Positions 37,503-46,780 of a stretch of 64,000 bases of DNA are shown here, one piece after another; position 1 is the first letter of the stretch; each line of letters opens with the position of its first letter. Below the pieces are notes generated by a model. That model was given only the letters and a program-made list of their open reading frames with translations. It ran no database searches and was not told the origin of the DNA. Source of the DNA: PALSA-1006 sp963733265. Lineage in GTDB: Bacteria > Pseudomonadota > Gammaproteobacteria > Burkholderiales > Gallionellaceae. The stretch is from positions 310,001-374,000 of the forward strand of contig CAVTCF010000003.1 in assembly GCA_963733265.1 (NCBI GenBank), written 5' to 3'. The position numbers and the translations under genes are program-made.

Positions 37503-38906
37503 TTACTTTCCGTGCAAAATATTCATACCTTTCAGTAGGTTTAACGCTTGGTTCAACTGGTAATCATTCTTGGCACCGAATTCAGAAAATTCAGGTTTGC
37601 TGCTGTCAGTGTCTTTGGTTTTTTGTTGAGTCTTTGTTGCAGGCTTAACAGCGACTTCATCTGACTTTTCCTCTGTCTGGCGATCATTGCTCAAGTGACG
37701 ATCCAGATCCGCTTCACGCAAACGGAAAGCATTATCAAGAGAAGCAGTAGCCGGGTCTTCAACCAAAATATCCGGCACAATTCCCTTTGCTTGGATAGAG
37801 CGACCGCCTGGCGTGTAGTATCGCGCAGTGGTGAGTTTGATGGCTGTATTATTTCCAAGCGGAATAATCGTTTGCACGGAACCCTTGCCGAACGATTGCG
37901 TACCCATGATGACAGCACGCTTATGGTCTTGCAATGCCCCCGCAACGATTTCAGAAGCCGAGGCAGAACCGCCATTCACCAAAACAACCATAGGAAGGCT
38001 CTTGTATGTCTCTGGCAGCCCTTTTAAATAGTCACTTGCGCCGTTACCGCGCAAATAATTTTCTGCCGTAGCGGTAAGGCGCATTTTTGCATCTTCAGTA
38101 CGTCCTTCGGTGTAAACAACCAAAGCATCCTTAGGTAAAAATGCGGAAGAAACCGCAACCGCTGCTGTAAGCAGGCCGCCCGGATCATTGCGCAGATCAA
38201 GAATAACTCCTTTGACATTTCCGTCACTTTGCTTATAAAGAGTCTCAAGTGCCGATGCAAGATTTTCACCCGTGTGTTCTTGAAACTGCGTCACGTGTAC
38301 ATAAACATAACCAGGCTCAACCAATTTGGATTTTACGCTTTTCACTTGAATAACAGCGCGCGCAACTGAAATAACGAGCGGCCCCGCTTCTCCTTTGCGC
38401 ACGATAGTGAGAACAATCTTGCTGCCCGGTTTGCCGCGCATGCGTTTGACAGCATCGTTCAGCGACAGACCTTTAACCAAAGTGTCATCCAGTTTAATTA
38501 TAAGGTCACCCGTCTTGAGGCCGGCATGGTAAGCAGGCGTATCTTCAATAGGGGAAATGACTTTTACCAGGCCGTCTTCCATGCCGACTTCAATACCAAG
38601 ACCGCCGAATTCACCTTGTGTTCCGACTTGCAACTCTTTGAAGCCTTCAGCATCCAAATAAGCTGAGTGAGGATCGAGTCCGCTTAACATCCCGTTGATG
38701 GCTTCAGTGATGAGTTTTTTATCGCTCACAGGCTCAACATAATCACTTTTGATGCGCCCGAAGACTTCCGAGAAAGCACGCAGCTCTTCAACGGGTAACG
38801 GCGCTAGAGTGTCCTTTTCGGCATTGGCTGAGAAGTGAAGGCTGATGAAGACACCAGCGATAAGACCGATAGCGACCAATCCGAATTTTTCGATACGACT
38901 ACGCAT
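37503..38906 (-). CDS. ctpA: C-terminal processing protease (S41 family)
   Basis: 467 residues from the ATG at 38906, preceded by GAAAGG; a longer frame to 38954 exists. An N-terminal membrane/signal segment lies at about residues 7-27. A PDZ domain is at about 90-175 (EFGGLGIEVGMEDG, GLKTGDLIIKLDD), and the Ser-Lys catalytic part follows (NGGSASASEIVAGAL; GTQSFGKGSVQT). It degrades or trims periplasmic proteins. The C-terminal 60 residues are Lys/Thr-rich. Usually encoded beside EnvC, as here. Confidence 0.94.
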   Translation of the reverse strand: MRSRIEKFGLVAIGLIAGVFISLHFSANAEKDTLAPLPVEELRAFSEVFGRIKSDYVEPVSDKKLITEAINGMLSGLDPHSAYLDAEGFKELQVGTQGEFGGLGIEVGMEDGLVKVISPIEDTPAYHAGLKTGDLIIKLDDTLVKGLSLNDAVKRMRGKPGSKIVLTIVRKGEAGPLVISVARAVIQVKSVKSKLVEPGYVYVHVTQFQEHTGENLASALETLYKQSDGNVKGVILDLRNDPGGLLTAAVAVSSAFLPKDALVVYTEGRTEDAKMRLTATAENYLRGNGASDYLKGLPETYKSLPMVVLVNGGSASASEIVAGALQDHKRAVIMGTQSFGKGSVQTIIPLGNNTAIKLTTARYYTPGGRSIQAKGIVPDILVEDPATASLDNAFRLREADLDRHLSNDRQTEEKSDEVAVKPATKTQQKTKDTDSSKPEFSEFGAKNDYQLNQALNLLKGMNILHGK

Positions 38907-38938
38907 GTGATACCTTTCGTAAATTAATTCTTTTGCAC

Positions 38939-40105
38939 TCAACGGGCGATCCATTTTACAGGATCAAGCGGATTTCCCTCGTGCCGCAGTTCAAAGTATA
39001 AACCGGATTCTTCATTACCGCCGCTATTGCCGACGGAAGCGATGGTATCGCCACCATGCAATGCATCCCCAACCTGCTTCAAAAGGGTTTCATTGTTGCC
39101 ATATAAACTCATATATCCGTTGCCGTGATCAATGATGAGTAAATTGCCGAAACCCCGCAGCCAATCGGCAAATACAACCCGACCGGCCGCCACAGACTTG
39201 ACGGGCTGGCTAGCCTCAGCCCGCACGAACAAACCTTTCCATAACACATGACTGTCGGGGCGAGGAGCGCCGAATTTATTGGTGATATTCCCCTTGACCG
39301 GAAGCACAAGTTTGCCTTTAAGCAAGGCAAAGGGTTTGCCATCGAAGGTATTGTCGGGCAGTTTCTCGTGATGCGCCAGATTCGTGCTTGCGGGGTGCGA
39401 CAGCATTTTTGCCAATTTTTCAACTAATTGCGATAATCGGTTTTCATCGTGCTGCAAACGACCAATTTCGCGACGCTGTTGTTTGAGTTGAATGGAAAAC
39501 TTGGCCAAGGTTTGCTGGCGCGCACGTTTTTCATTGTCCAGATGCTGTCTTTGCGAATGTTCTTCATTTTGGAGCGCGGCGATTTCCTTGCTTTTTTGCT
39601 TTGTTTGATCTGAAATATATTTAACTTTCAGTAGCTTGCCTCGTAATGATTTAATCCACTCGGCACGGGTGCGGGCGATATAGTCGTAATATTGCAATTC
39701 ACGCGCAACTTGATTCGGGTCGTGATTGTTGAGCAGAAGCTTTAAATACTCTTGTTTGCCGCCAAGGTATTGCTGATAAAGCAATTTGCTGAGCAGCAGT
39801 TGTTCGTTTTGCATTTCTTTGTCTAATTGCGCAGACTGCTGCTGTAGTTGTTCCAGGGCATGGTTGGCCGTTTTTTGCTGCAGGGCGAGTTCGTTGAGTT
39901 TTCGGTTGCTGGAACTGATGGTGCGTTCGGATTCACGCAACGCCTCAATGGCTTCGGATTTCGACTCGTTGGTTTTATCAAAATCCTGTTGCAAGGCGCT
40001 GATACGCTGGCGCAGGTTTTCCAGTTCTTCCTGCTGGGTGGCGTGTGAAGTTCTGCCTGATATGAGACAAGCTGCTACAAACAAAAATCGAAAAAAAACG
40101 ATCAC
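38939..40105 (-). CDS. envC: Murein hydrolase activator EnvC-like (M23/LytM)
   Basis: 388 residues with a GTG start at 40105 that overlaps the gpmI stop (GTGA). Signal peptide at about 1-22. A long coiled coil (about 25-250) and a C-terminal LytM domain follow (GAPRPDSHVLWKGLFV, GNGYMSLYGNNETLLK, GNSGGNEESGLYFELRHEG). The catalytic zinc ligands are partly replaced (position of the usual first His), in line with an activator and not an active peptidase. It would control amidases at the division site. Confidence 0.9.
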   Translation of the reverse strand: MIVFFRFLFVAACLISGRTSHATQQEELENLRQRISALQQDFDKTNESKSEAIEALRESERTISSSNRKLNELALQQKTANHALEQLQQQSAQLDKEMQNEQLLLSKLLYQQYLGGKQEYLKLLLNNHDPNQVARELQYYDYIARTRAEWIKSLRGKLLKVKYISDQTKQKSKEIAALQNEEHSQRQHLDNEKRARQQTLAKFSIQLKQQRREIGRLQHDENRLSQLVEKLAKMLSHPASTNLAHHEKLPDNTFDGKPFALLKGKLVLPVKGNITNKFGAPRPDSHVLWKGLFVRAEASQPVKSVAAGRVVFADWLRGFGNLLIIDHGNGYMSLYGNNETLLKQVGDALHGGDTIASVGNSGGNEESGLYFELRHEGNPLDPVKWIAR

Positions 40106-41628
40106 AAAATTTCGATAAGCGATTTGCCAGTCATCTCTTGAGGTTTCGGCAATCCCATCATAGCCAGCAGGGTAGGGGCAACATCCTGTAGTGCGCCTGT
40201 AGACGCAATATTTGCCTTGCGCCCGATATAGATGAACGGTACCAGATTAAGTGTATGTGCCGTGTGTGGCTGATGGGTAATGCGATCCAGCATTTGTTCC
40301 GCATTGCCGTGGTCGGCAGTGATGAGCACCTCGCCGCCGCTTTCCAGCATGGCTTTAACCACGCGGCCTATGCAGGTATCCAATGTTTCGACCGCCTTCA
40401 CAGCAGCATCCATAAAGCCGGTGTGCCCAACCATGTCGCCGTTGGCATAGTTGCACAAAATGGCCTGATATTTTTTGCTGCGGATGGCTACTTCCAGCTT
40501 ATCGGTCACCTCATAAGCACTCATCTCGGGTTTCAAATCGTAAGTAGCCACTTTGGGCGAAGGCACAAGAATACGATCTTCTCCCGGATTGGGCTGCTCG
40601 TTCCCGCCGTTCATGAAGTATGTGACGTGAGCGTATTTTTCAGTCTCTGCAATGCGCAATTGATGCAGTCCAAGCTTGCCCAGATACTCACCCAAGCCGT
40701 TATGAATGGTAGTCGGGGCAAAAGCCGACGGGAAATGGAAATCTTCTCCGTAACTGCTTAGCGTGGTGAAATTGGCGAGTTTTGGAAAGCGGGTGCGAGC
40801 AAATCCTTCGAATTTAACATCGGTCAAGGCGCGCGTTATTTCTCGCGCACGGTCAGCGCGAAAATTCATGAAAACCACAACATCCCCGTCCTGCATGGCA
40901 ACGGGTTCACCGATGATAGTCGCCTGCACAAACTCGTCGTTCTCGCCGCGCGCATAGGCTTGTTCCAGACCTGCCGCCGCACTGGAGGTCGAGAATGGCG
41001 CCTTGCTTTGCGTAAGCATGTCATAGGCGATCTGTACACGCTCCCAGCGATTATCTCTATCCATTGCGTAGAATCGACCGCAGATAGTGGCGATGCGTCC
41101 AACGCCGAGCGCATCGCACTTGTCCTGCAACAGCTTCAAAGATTGCGCGGCACTGCGTGGAGGTGTGTCACGGCCATCCAAAAAGGCATGAACGGCAATC
41201 TTTTTAAGTCCTGCGCGCGCTGCCAATTCCAGCATGGCGTGAATATGCAGCTCGTGGCTATGCACGCCGCCGGGAGACAGCAATCCCAGAATATGCAGCG
41301 TCGAGTTTTGCTTTTTGGCCACCGCGACAGCTTCGGATAAAACCGGGTTGCTATAGAAACTTCCGTCCTCAATGGCAACGTCCACTTTGGTCAGATCTTG
41401 ATAAACGATGCGGCCCGCCCCAATGTTCAGGTGCCCCACTTCCGAATTTCCCATCTGGCCGCGTGGCAGGCCAACTTGCAGTTCAGACGCATGAATAAGC
41501 GTGTGGGGATAGGTGTTCCACAATTTGTCAAAATTGGGTTTGAGAGCTACTGCCACCGCATTGTAGTCGGCGTCTGCGCGATAGCCAAAGCCGTCAAGAA
41601 TGAGAAGGAGAACGGGGGTGATTTTCAT
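40102..41628 (-). CDS. gpmI: 2,3-bisphosphoglycerate-independent phosphoglycerate mutase
   Basis: 508 residues, full length. Glycolytic interconversion of 3- and 2-phosphoglycerate with two Mn2+. The start LLILDGFGYR supplies the first metal Asp, and GQMGNSEVGHLNIGAG contains the phosphorylated Ser. HAFLDGRDTPPRSA, and the late metal sites GDMVGHTG and LITADHGNAEQM, are intact. First gene of the leftward operon. Confidence 0.96.
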   Translation of the reverse strand: MKITPVLLLILDGFGYRADADYNAVAVALKPNFDKLWNTYPHTLIHASELQVGLPRGQMGNSEVGHLNIGAGRIVYQDLTKVDVAIEDGSFYSNPVLSEAVAVAKKQNSTLHILGLLSPGGVHSHELHIHAMLELAARAGLKKIAVHAFLDGRDTPPRSAAQSLKLLQDKCDALGVGRIATICGRFYAMDRDNRWERVQIAYDMLTQSKAPFSTSSAAAGLEQAYARGENDEFVQATIIGEPVAMQDGDVVVFMNFRADRAREITRALTDVKFEGFARTRFPKLANFTTLSSYGEDFHFPSAFAPTTIHNGLGEYLGKLGLHQLRIAETEKYAHVTYFMNGGNEQPNPGEDRILVPSPKVATYDLKPEMSAYEVTDKLEVAIRSKKYQAILCNYANGDMVGHTGFMDAAVKAVETLDTCIGRVVKAMLESGGEVLITADHGNAEQMLDRITHQPHTAHTLNLVPFIYIGRKANIASTGALQDVAPTLLAMMGLPKPQEMTGKSLIEIL

Positions 41629-41784
41629 GGTTGCTCAACTTTCACGCTGCAATGGTGGACTCGTCAACGTATTAAAATATAAGTGGTTGCTAATTTAGAC
41701 AATGCTGTGCAAACTACGTTCTGTGTATTTTAGCTGATTTCGGGGTGTAATATGGACCCTATGAACGAAGGAAAGGAAATAAAA

Positions 41785-42090
41785 ATGACCGGGAAACTAA
41801 TAGACAGAGACGAAGACATCATGCAGGCGTCACTGGCAATTAAAGCTATAGCCCATCCCCTGCGCTTAAAGGTTTTATGCGTTCTGGCCGGTAACGAACT
41901 GAGCGTGCAGGAAATCGTGGATTACGTCGGAACGTCACAAAGTAATATTTCGCAGCACTTGGCGATACTGCGTGACAAAGGCGTGTTGGCAACACGCAAG
42001 GATGCCAACCGGGTTTTTTACCGTATCGGTGATCCGCGCACGCTCAAGTTGGTAAGCATGATGCGCGATGTGTTTTGTACTTCAATGTAA
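41785..42090 (+). CDS. ArsR-type winged-helix regulator
   Basis: About 101 residues from the ATG at 41785, which has AAGGAAAT at proper spacing; in-frame ATGs lie at 41752 and 41761. The winged helix is clear: IAHPLRLKVLCVLAGNELSV, IVDYVGTSQSNISQHLAILR, GVLATRKDANRVFYRI. There is no ArsR-type Cys metal motif in the recognition helix (TSQSNISQH), and a single Cys occurs near the C-terminus (VFCTSM). Divergent from gpmI. The target is unknown. Confidence 0.88.
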   Translation: MTGKLIDRDEDIMQASLAIKAIAHPLRLKVLCVLAGNELSVQEIVDYVGTSQSNISQHLAILRDKGVLATRKDANRVFYRIGDPRTLKLVSMMRDVFCTSM

Positions 42091-42244
42091 AGCAGCGGCG
42101 TTGTTATTCCAGTGTCGTAATTACGCCACGCCGTGCAAAAATCCAGTAAAATTGCAAACTATCTGGCGCATAAAATTTAAGAATGCAAAATACATTGCGT
42201 AGCCCATTGAATAACATTCTTTCCAAACTCGGTGTCAAAGGCAG

Positions 42245-44029
42245 TTGTTAAAAAATTTTTCTCTTCGTTCAATTACCCTTGCCCACATTAGCCTGACATT
42301 CGTCGGGTTGATGTGGGTTTTGCCTTTCCTGTATTATCACCACGCTTATCCCATCACTACCTTTTATCAGGAGTGGGGCAGCGTGCTGCTTAGCTTGTGT
42401 GCCATGCCATTATTGGCGAGCAAGCGTTTTTGGCAGCAACCCGAACTCCCCCGTGTCATCTTATTGCCTATCGGCATGATGCTGCTACTGCTGGTGCAAT
42501 ACCTTCTCGGCAAAGTGCCCAGCTTCGAGCAGACGCTACTCTTGACCATGTATTTTTTGTGGGCGGCGTTGCTCGTTATGCTGGGGCACCGTTTGCGAGT
42601 TGAATTGGGGTTGCCCTTGGTCGCGACTGTGTTGGCGGCATTTCTGGTGGCGGGGACAGAGTTAAATACTCTGGCCGGAATTTTTCAGCATTACCGCTGG
42701 CGCACATTTCTTGATTCCGTAATTACGGTTAAAACCGCAACTGCGGTTTATGGCAACATTGCGCAGCCGAACCATTATGCCGATTACATCGCTCTTGGCC
42801 TAGCATCGATTGGTTTGCTGCATGTACGCTGGTCGTTGCGAAACTGGCAGACCGCGCTGTTGGTCGCACCTATGCTGTTTGTGATGGTGTTGAGCGGTTC
42901 CCGTAGTGCCTGGTTGTATTTGTTGTTTCTGGCTGGAATGTCTTATCTGTGGCAACGCCGCGACAAATCATACTTGCCGGTTTTGAAATACACTCTGCTG
43001 CTCATACTGGGCTTCGGTTTGATGCATCTTGTCGTGCAAATTCCATGGTTGGCCGGAGTGGGGGGCGATGTGACTACCCTGCGGCGCTTGTTTGGTGAAG
43101 CGGATAGCGGCGGTATTCGCGTCTATCTGTGGAAAGAGTCATGGCTTATTTTCACTCATTTCCCTTTGCTGGGATCCGGTTTCGGTCAATTCGCATTGCA
43201 GCACTTCCAGTTAGGTTCAGAACTGCGCGATTTGCGCATCGTAGGCCTTTACAACAACGCCCACAATCTGGTGATGCAACTGGCTGCAGAAACCGGCTTG
43301 GCGGGGTTGTCGATATTGTTTGCCACACTGGGCATTTGGTTGGCACAGGCATTGAGAGAACATCGCACCATCTACCAGTGGTGGGGATTGGCAATGCTCT
43401 CAGTGTTGGGCATACACAGCCTGCTCGAATATCCTTTATGGTACGGCTACTTTATTGCTGTAGCTGCAATTTCATTGGGTTTGTTGGAAACCCGAAAATA
43501 TCAGCTCGAGTTGCGTTTCTTGGGAAGACTGAGTGTTGCCGCTATTCTGATTTTGGGCGTTGTTTCAACCGCGCAATTGTTTGCGGGATACAAAAAACTG
43601 GAGGCTTCATTGAAGATACAGCCTTTAAGCGGCGACGATGCTACCTATGTGCCGCGTTTGCGCGATGCTTTGCTTGCAGTGGATAACTACGCGTTATTGC
43701 GCCCCTACGCAGAGTTGTATATGAGTAGCCTGATAGAAACAAGTCCGGATCATTTGGCAGAGAAGTTGCATTTGAATGAACAGGCGATGCGTTTTGTACC
43801 GATCGGCTCTGTCGTTTATCGCGAGGCATGGTTATTAGCTTTGGACGGTCGACTTGATGAAGCCAAAATTCAATTGGAGCGCTCAATCTGGTCTTATCCC
43901 GGTGATTTTCCCGCAGGGCTGGCCGAGTTGAAACAGTTGGTAACGAAAGACCCTACGCATTTTTCCACTCTGTTAGAATTTGCCACCCAAAAATATGAGG
44001 AGTATCAGCGTGCAGTACTTGCAAAGTAA
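42245..44029 (+). CDS. pglL: O-oligosaccharyltransferase / O-antigen ligase family (PglL-like)
   Basis: 594-residue polytopic membrane protein with about 12 helices, a large periplasmic loop and a soluble C-terminal region (about 440-594). The Wzy_C-type core is around GGIRVYLWKESWLIFTHFPL, GSGFGQFALQHF and NNAHNLVMQLAAETG, where the conserved loop His is present. The C-terminal Wzy_C_2-like part favours pilin/protein O-glycosylation over LPS ligation. The start is TTG at 42245. A 22-codon frame (ATG 42183) overlaps it and could couple translation. It could act on the pilins encoded from 47382. Confidence 0.85.
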   Translation: MLKNFSLRSITLAHISLTFVGLMWVLPFLYYHHAYPITTFYQEWGSVLLSLCAMPLLASKRFWQQPELPRVILLPIGMMLLLLVQYLLGKVPSFEQTLLLTMYFLWAALLVMLGHRLRVELGLPLVATVLAAFLVAGTELNTLAGIFQHYRWRTFLDSVITVKTATAVYGNIAQPNHYADYIALGLASIGLLHVRWSLRNWQTALLVAPMLFVMVLSGSRSAWLYLLFLAGMSYLWQRRDKSYLPVLKYTLLLILGFGLMHLVVQIPWLAGVGGDVTTLRRLFGEADSGGIRVYLWKESWLIFTHFPLLGSGFGQFALQHFQLGSELRDLRIVGLYNNAHNLVMQLAAETGLAGLSILFATLGIWLAQALREHRTIYQWWGLAMLSVLGIHSLLEYPLWYGYFIAVAAISLGLLETRKYQLELRFLGRLSVAAILILGVVSTAQLFAGYKKLEASLKIQPLSGDDATYVPRLRDALLAVDNYALLRPYAELYMSSLIETSPDHLAEKLHLNEQAMRFVPIGSVVYREAWLLALDGRLDEAKIQLERSIWSYPGDFPAGLAELKQLVTKDPTHFSTLLEFATQKYEEYQRAVLAK

Positions 44030-44420
44030 TTACATAATGGTGATCGTGTTTGTCGGCAGCGGATTGATGCTGCTGTGGTCATATTTCGGCACCAAGATTC
44101 AAGGCATTAAAGAAGTGGGCACGGTTGAAGCATTGCAACTGATCAACCATAAGGACGCCATTATTGTGGACGTGCGTGAAGAAAAAGAATTTACCAACGG
44201 GCATTTGTTAAATGCCAAGTTGATACCGCTGGGAACTTTAAAGGGCAGGGTAGGAGAACTGGAGAAATATCGCGAGCACCCTATCCTGACGGTATGCCGT
44301 AGCGGGCAACGTTCCAGAATTGCGGCTGCCCAATTGAAAAATCGGGGATTTACCCAGGCATACAGTTTGGTGGGCGGGATAGTTGCATGGCAAAAAGCAG
44401 ATTTGCCGGTGGAGAAATAG
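44010..44420 (+). CDS. Membrane-anchored rhodanese-like protein
   Basis: 136 residues from GTG at 44010, which has GAGGAG seven bases upstream; frames open to 43980 exist. An N-terminal membrane helix (IMVIVFVGSGLMLLWSYFG) precedes a rhodanese domain with the active-site loop VCRSGQRS (Cys) and DVREEKEFTNGHL. It overlaps the PglL gene by 20 bases and is followed directly by grxC, a standard betaproteobacterial order (rhodanese-grxC-secB-gpsA). Confidence 0.9.
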   Translation: MQYLQSNYIMVIVFVGSGLMLLWSYFGTKIQGIKEVGTVEALQLINHKDAIIVDVREEKEFTNGHLLNAKLIPLGTLKGRVGELEKYREHPILTVCRSGQRSRIAAAQLKNRGFTQAYSLVGGIVAWQKADLPVEK

Positions 44421-44421
44421 C

Positions 44422-44679
44422 ATGCCCAAAGTTGTGATGTATTGCACAGCCGTATGCCCTTACTGTATCAATGCCGAACGCTTGCTGCATAGCAAAGGTA
44501 TCACCGAGATCGAAAAGATTCGTATAGACTTGCAGCCGGAATTGCGCGATCCAATGATAGCAAAGACTGGGCGCCGTACTGTGCCGCAAATATATATCGA
44601 TGAACGTCATATTGGCGGATTTGACGATCTCGCCGCACTTGATCGAAGCGGTGAATTAAATAAAATATTAACTGATTGA
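44422..44679 (+). CDS. grxC: Glutaredoxin 3
   Basis: 85 residues from ATG 44422 with GGAG upstream (an open frame starts at 44383). The redox site is CPYC in MYCTAVCPYCINAERLL, with TVPQIYIDERHIGGFDDL as the glutathione-binding cis-Pro and GG region. Cytosolic thiol-disulfide exchange. One base after the rhodanese stop. Confidence 0.95.
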   Translation: MPKVVMYCTAVCPYCINAERLLHSKGITEIEKIRIDLQPELRDPMIAKTGRRTVPQIYIDERHIGGFDDLAALDRSGELNKILTD

Positions 44680-44698
44680 TTTAAATTTAAGGAAAGCC

Positions 44699-45169
44699 AT
44701 GAGCGAAACTACTGCAACACCCGAGCAAGCACAACAATCTCTGTTTAACATCGAAAAACTTTACGTTAAAGACTTGTCCCTGGAGATTCCCCATGCTCCC
44801 GGTATTTTTCTTGAACGCGAGACTCCGCAGATCGATTTGCAGTTGAATACCTCTGCCGCGCCGATCGAAGATGGTGTATTCGAAGTGACTGTAACAGTCA
44901 CTGTCACCGCAAAGCTGCCTGAAAAAGACAAAGTTCTGTTTCTTGTTGAGGCTAAACAAGCCGGTATTTTCCAAGTGCGTAATATTCCCGAGGGTGAAAC
45001 TGAGCCGATTCTGGCCGTTGTGTGCCCGAATATTTTGTACCCGTATTTGCGCGAGGTGGTTTCCGACGTGGTGGTACGCGCCGGCTTTGCCCCGATCATC
45101 CTCAATCCTATCAATTTTGAAGCGCTATACCAACAGCAAAAACAAAACGCTCAGGGAGTGACGCACTAA
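44699..45169 (+). CDS. secB: Protein-export chaperone SecB
   Basis: 156 residues, typical length. Holds preproteins unfolded and hands them to SecA. LYVKDLSLEIPHAPGIF, LVEAKQAGIFQV and CPNILYPYLREVVSDVVVRA are hallmark stretches. AAGGAAAGCC before the ATG. In the grxC-secB-gpsA order. Confidence 0.97.
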   Translation: MSETTATPEQAQQSLFNIEKLYVKDLSLEIPHAPGIFLERETPQIDLQLNTSAAPIEDGVFEVTVTVTVTAKLPEKDKVLFLVEAKQAGIFQVRNIPEGETEPILAVVCPNILYPYLREVVSDVVVRAGFAPIILNPINFEALYQQQKQNAQGVTH

Positions 45170-45172
45170 CAA

Positions 45173-45649
45173 GTGTCAAAGCCTATGAAATGTGCTGCCA
45201 ACAAATTTGCTCTATTCGCAAAGATTCTGCTTCTGTGCGGACTGCCGGGCACATTTTCTGCTGCACACGCTTTTGAGTTTGTTTCGGTTGCTGCTCCGGC
45301 AATTTTGTACGATGCACCGTCGTTAAAGGCAAAGAAGCTGTTTGTTGCCACGCGCTATCTGCCTTTGGAACAAATCGTCAGCCTGGATAACTGGGTCAAA
45401 GTGCGCGATAGCAACGGGAAATTGTTTTGGATTGAAAAGCGTGCATTGAGCGGCAAACGTTTCGTCACCGTGACTGTGCCGATGGCCGCAGTGCGCGAAA
45501 ATCCGGATGCGAACTCTGTCGTGATATTTCAGGCAACACAGCAATTGGGGCTGGAATGGTTGGCGAATACAGGTACTGGCTGGCTCAAAATTCGTCATAT
45601 TGACGGCACGACCGGCTATATTAAATTTGCCGAAGTGTGGGGCGGCTGA
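45173..45649 (+). CDS. SH3-domain exported protein
   Basis: 158 residues; start GTG at 45173 or ATG at 45185. The signal peptide has its hydrophobic core at FALFAKILLLCGLPGTFSAA and a cut after AHA. Two bacterial SH3 repeats follow (AAPAILYDAPSLKAKKL... and VTVPMAAVRENPDANS...). Such proteins sit in the periplasm and bind the cell wall. It overlaps gpsA by one base. The exact role is not known. Confidence 0.85.
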   Translation: MSKPMKCAANKFALFAKILLLCGLPGTFSAAHAFEFVSVAAPAILYDAPSLKAKKLFVATRYLPLEQIVSLDNWVKVRDSNGKLFWIEKRALSGKRFVTVTVPMAAVRENPDANSVVIFQATQQLGLEWLANTGTGWLKIRHIDGTTGYIKFAEVWGG

Positions 45650-46647
45650 TGAAAATATCGGTGTTGGGGGCGGGCGCATGGGGTACGGCACTGGCGATTA
45701 GTCTGGCCCCACGCCATCAAGTCACGCTGTGGGCGCGTGATGCAGTGCAGGCCAAAGCGATGGAATCGAGTCGCGGCAACTTGCGTTATCTTCCTGAAAT
45801 TCCGTTTCCGCAGTTGCTGCAAATAACCTCGGACATGGATTCCGCATTGGCTGGCGCAGAATTACTGATCGTCGCTGTTCCTGTTTCTTCTTCGCGGGGA
45901 ATATTGCAACGTATCGGCTTGTTGCCTGCGCCCGCATCTGTCGTTTGGTTATGCAAAGGATTTGAAGCGCAATCTTCGCAAATGCCGCATCAGATTGTAG
46001 CCGAGACTTTACCGGCCAATTTTCCCCGTGCTGTTTTGTCAGGCCCCAGCTTCGCTCAGGAAGTTGCGCGCGGTTTGCCGACCGCGATGACGCTGGCTTC
46101 AAGTGACATCGGTTTCGCCCAGCGCACCGCACAAGCCTTGCATCATTCGCGTTTGCGCATTTATTCCAGCGATGACGTGGTGGGTGTTGAAGTGGGCGGT
46201 GCGATCAAAAACGTATTGGCGATTGCCGCAGGTATCAGCGACGGTTTGCAGATGGGCTTCAATGCCCGCGCAGCGCTGTTAACACGAGGTCTGGCTGAAA
46301 TGACGCGATTGGGTTTGCAACTCGGTGGCAAAGCCGAGACCTTGAGCGGGCTTTCCGGTTTGGGGGATTTGATTTTAACCTGTACCGGCGATCTTTCACG
46401 CAACCGCAAAGTAGGCATGATGCTGTCGCAGAAGCGCGAGTTGGTGGATATTTTGAATGAGCTTGGTCATGTTGCCGAAGGTGTTTACACAGCGCGCGAA
46501 GTGTACCAAGTCGCCCGGCGATCCAAAGTGGATATGCCGATTAGCGAAGCAGTCTATCGGGTTTTGTACGAACAACTGCCTGCGGATAAAGCGGTTGAGA
46601 GCTTGCTGAGTCGGCAACCGAGTAATGAGTTTTCATCGGGGACTTGA
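45649..46647 (+). CDS. gpsA: Glycerol-3-phosphate dehydrogenase [NAD(P)+]
   Basis: 332 residues from ATG 45649 (MKISVLGAGAWGTALAISL); the frame extends four codons upstream. Makes sn-glycerol 3-phosphate for phospholipids. NAD loop GAGAWGTA, WLCKGFE, VLSGPSFAQEVARGLPTA, the catalytic Lys in VEVGGAIKNVLAIAAGI, and GLSGLGDLILTCTGDLSRN are intact. Confidence 0.96.
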   Translation: MKISVLGAGAWGTALAISLAPRHQVTLWARDAVQAKAMESSRGNLRYLPEIPFPQLLQITSDMDSALAGAELLIVAVPVSSSRGILQRIGLLPAPASVVWLCKGFEAQSSQMPHQIVAETLPANFPRAVLSGPSFAQEVARGLPTAMTLASSDIGFAQRTAQALHHSRLRIYSSDDVVGVEVGGAIKNVLAIAAGISDGLQMGFNARAALLTRGLAEMTRLGLQLGGKAETLSGLSGLGDLILTCTGDLSRNRKVGMMLSQKRELVDILNELGHVAEGVYTAREVYQVARRSKVDMPISEAVYRVLYEQLPADKAVESLLSRQPSNEFSSGT

Positions 46648-46780
46648 GTTCCTTCCCTCTTTAAGGGGGAAGGCTACACCCGCAAGGAGTAGGCCGTGGT
46701 TGTAAAAGGGGCCTTCGCCCCAACAACACACGCTCGGATGGGGGTAAGACTTGCGAAATGAACACGTGTCTACCCCCGCC
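46648..46780. repeat. Dispersed palindromic repeats between gpsA and trmL
   Basis: Contains several stem-forming words: CCCTCTTTAAGGGGGA (46657-46672), GGGGCCTTCGCCCC (46709-46722), and CTCCCCCTGCAAAGGGGAG (46786-46804), the last of which runs into trmL. This CCCTCCCCCTGCAAAGGGG type is common between genes in many proteobacteria. The hairpins may also end the convergent transcripts. Confidence 0.55.
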
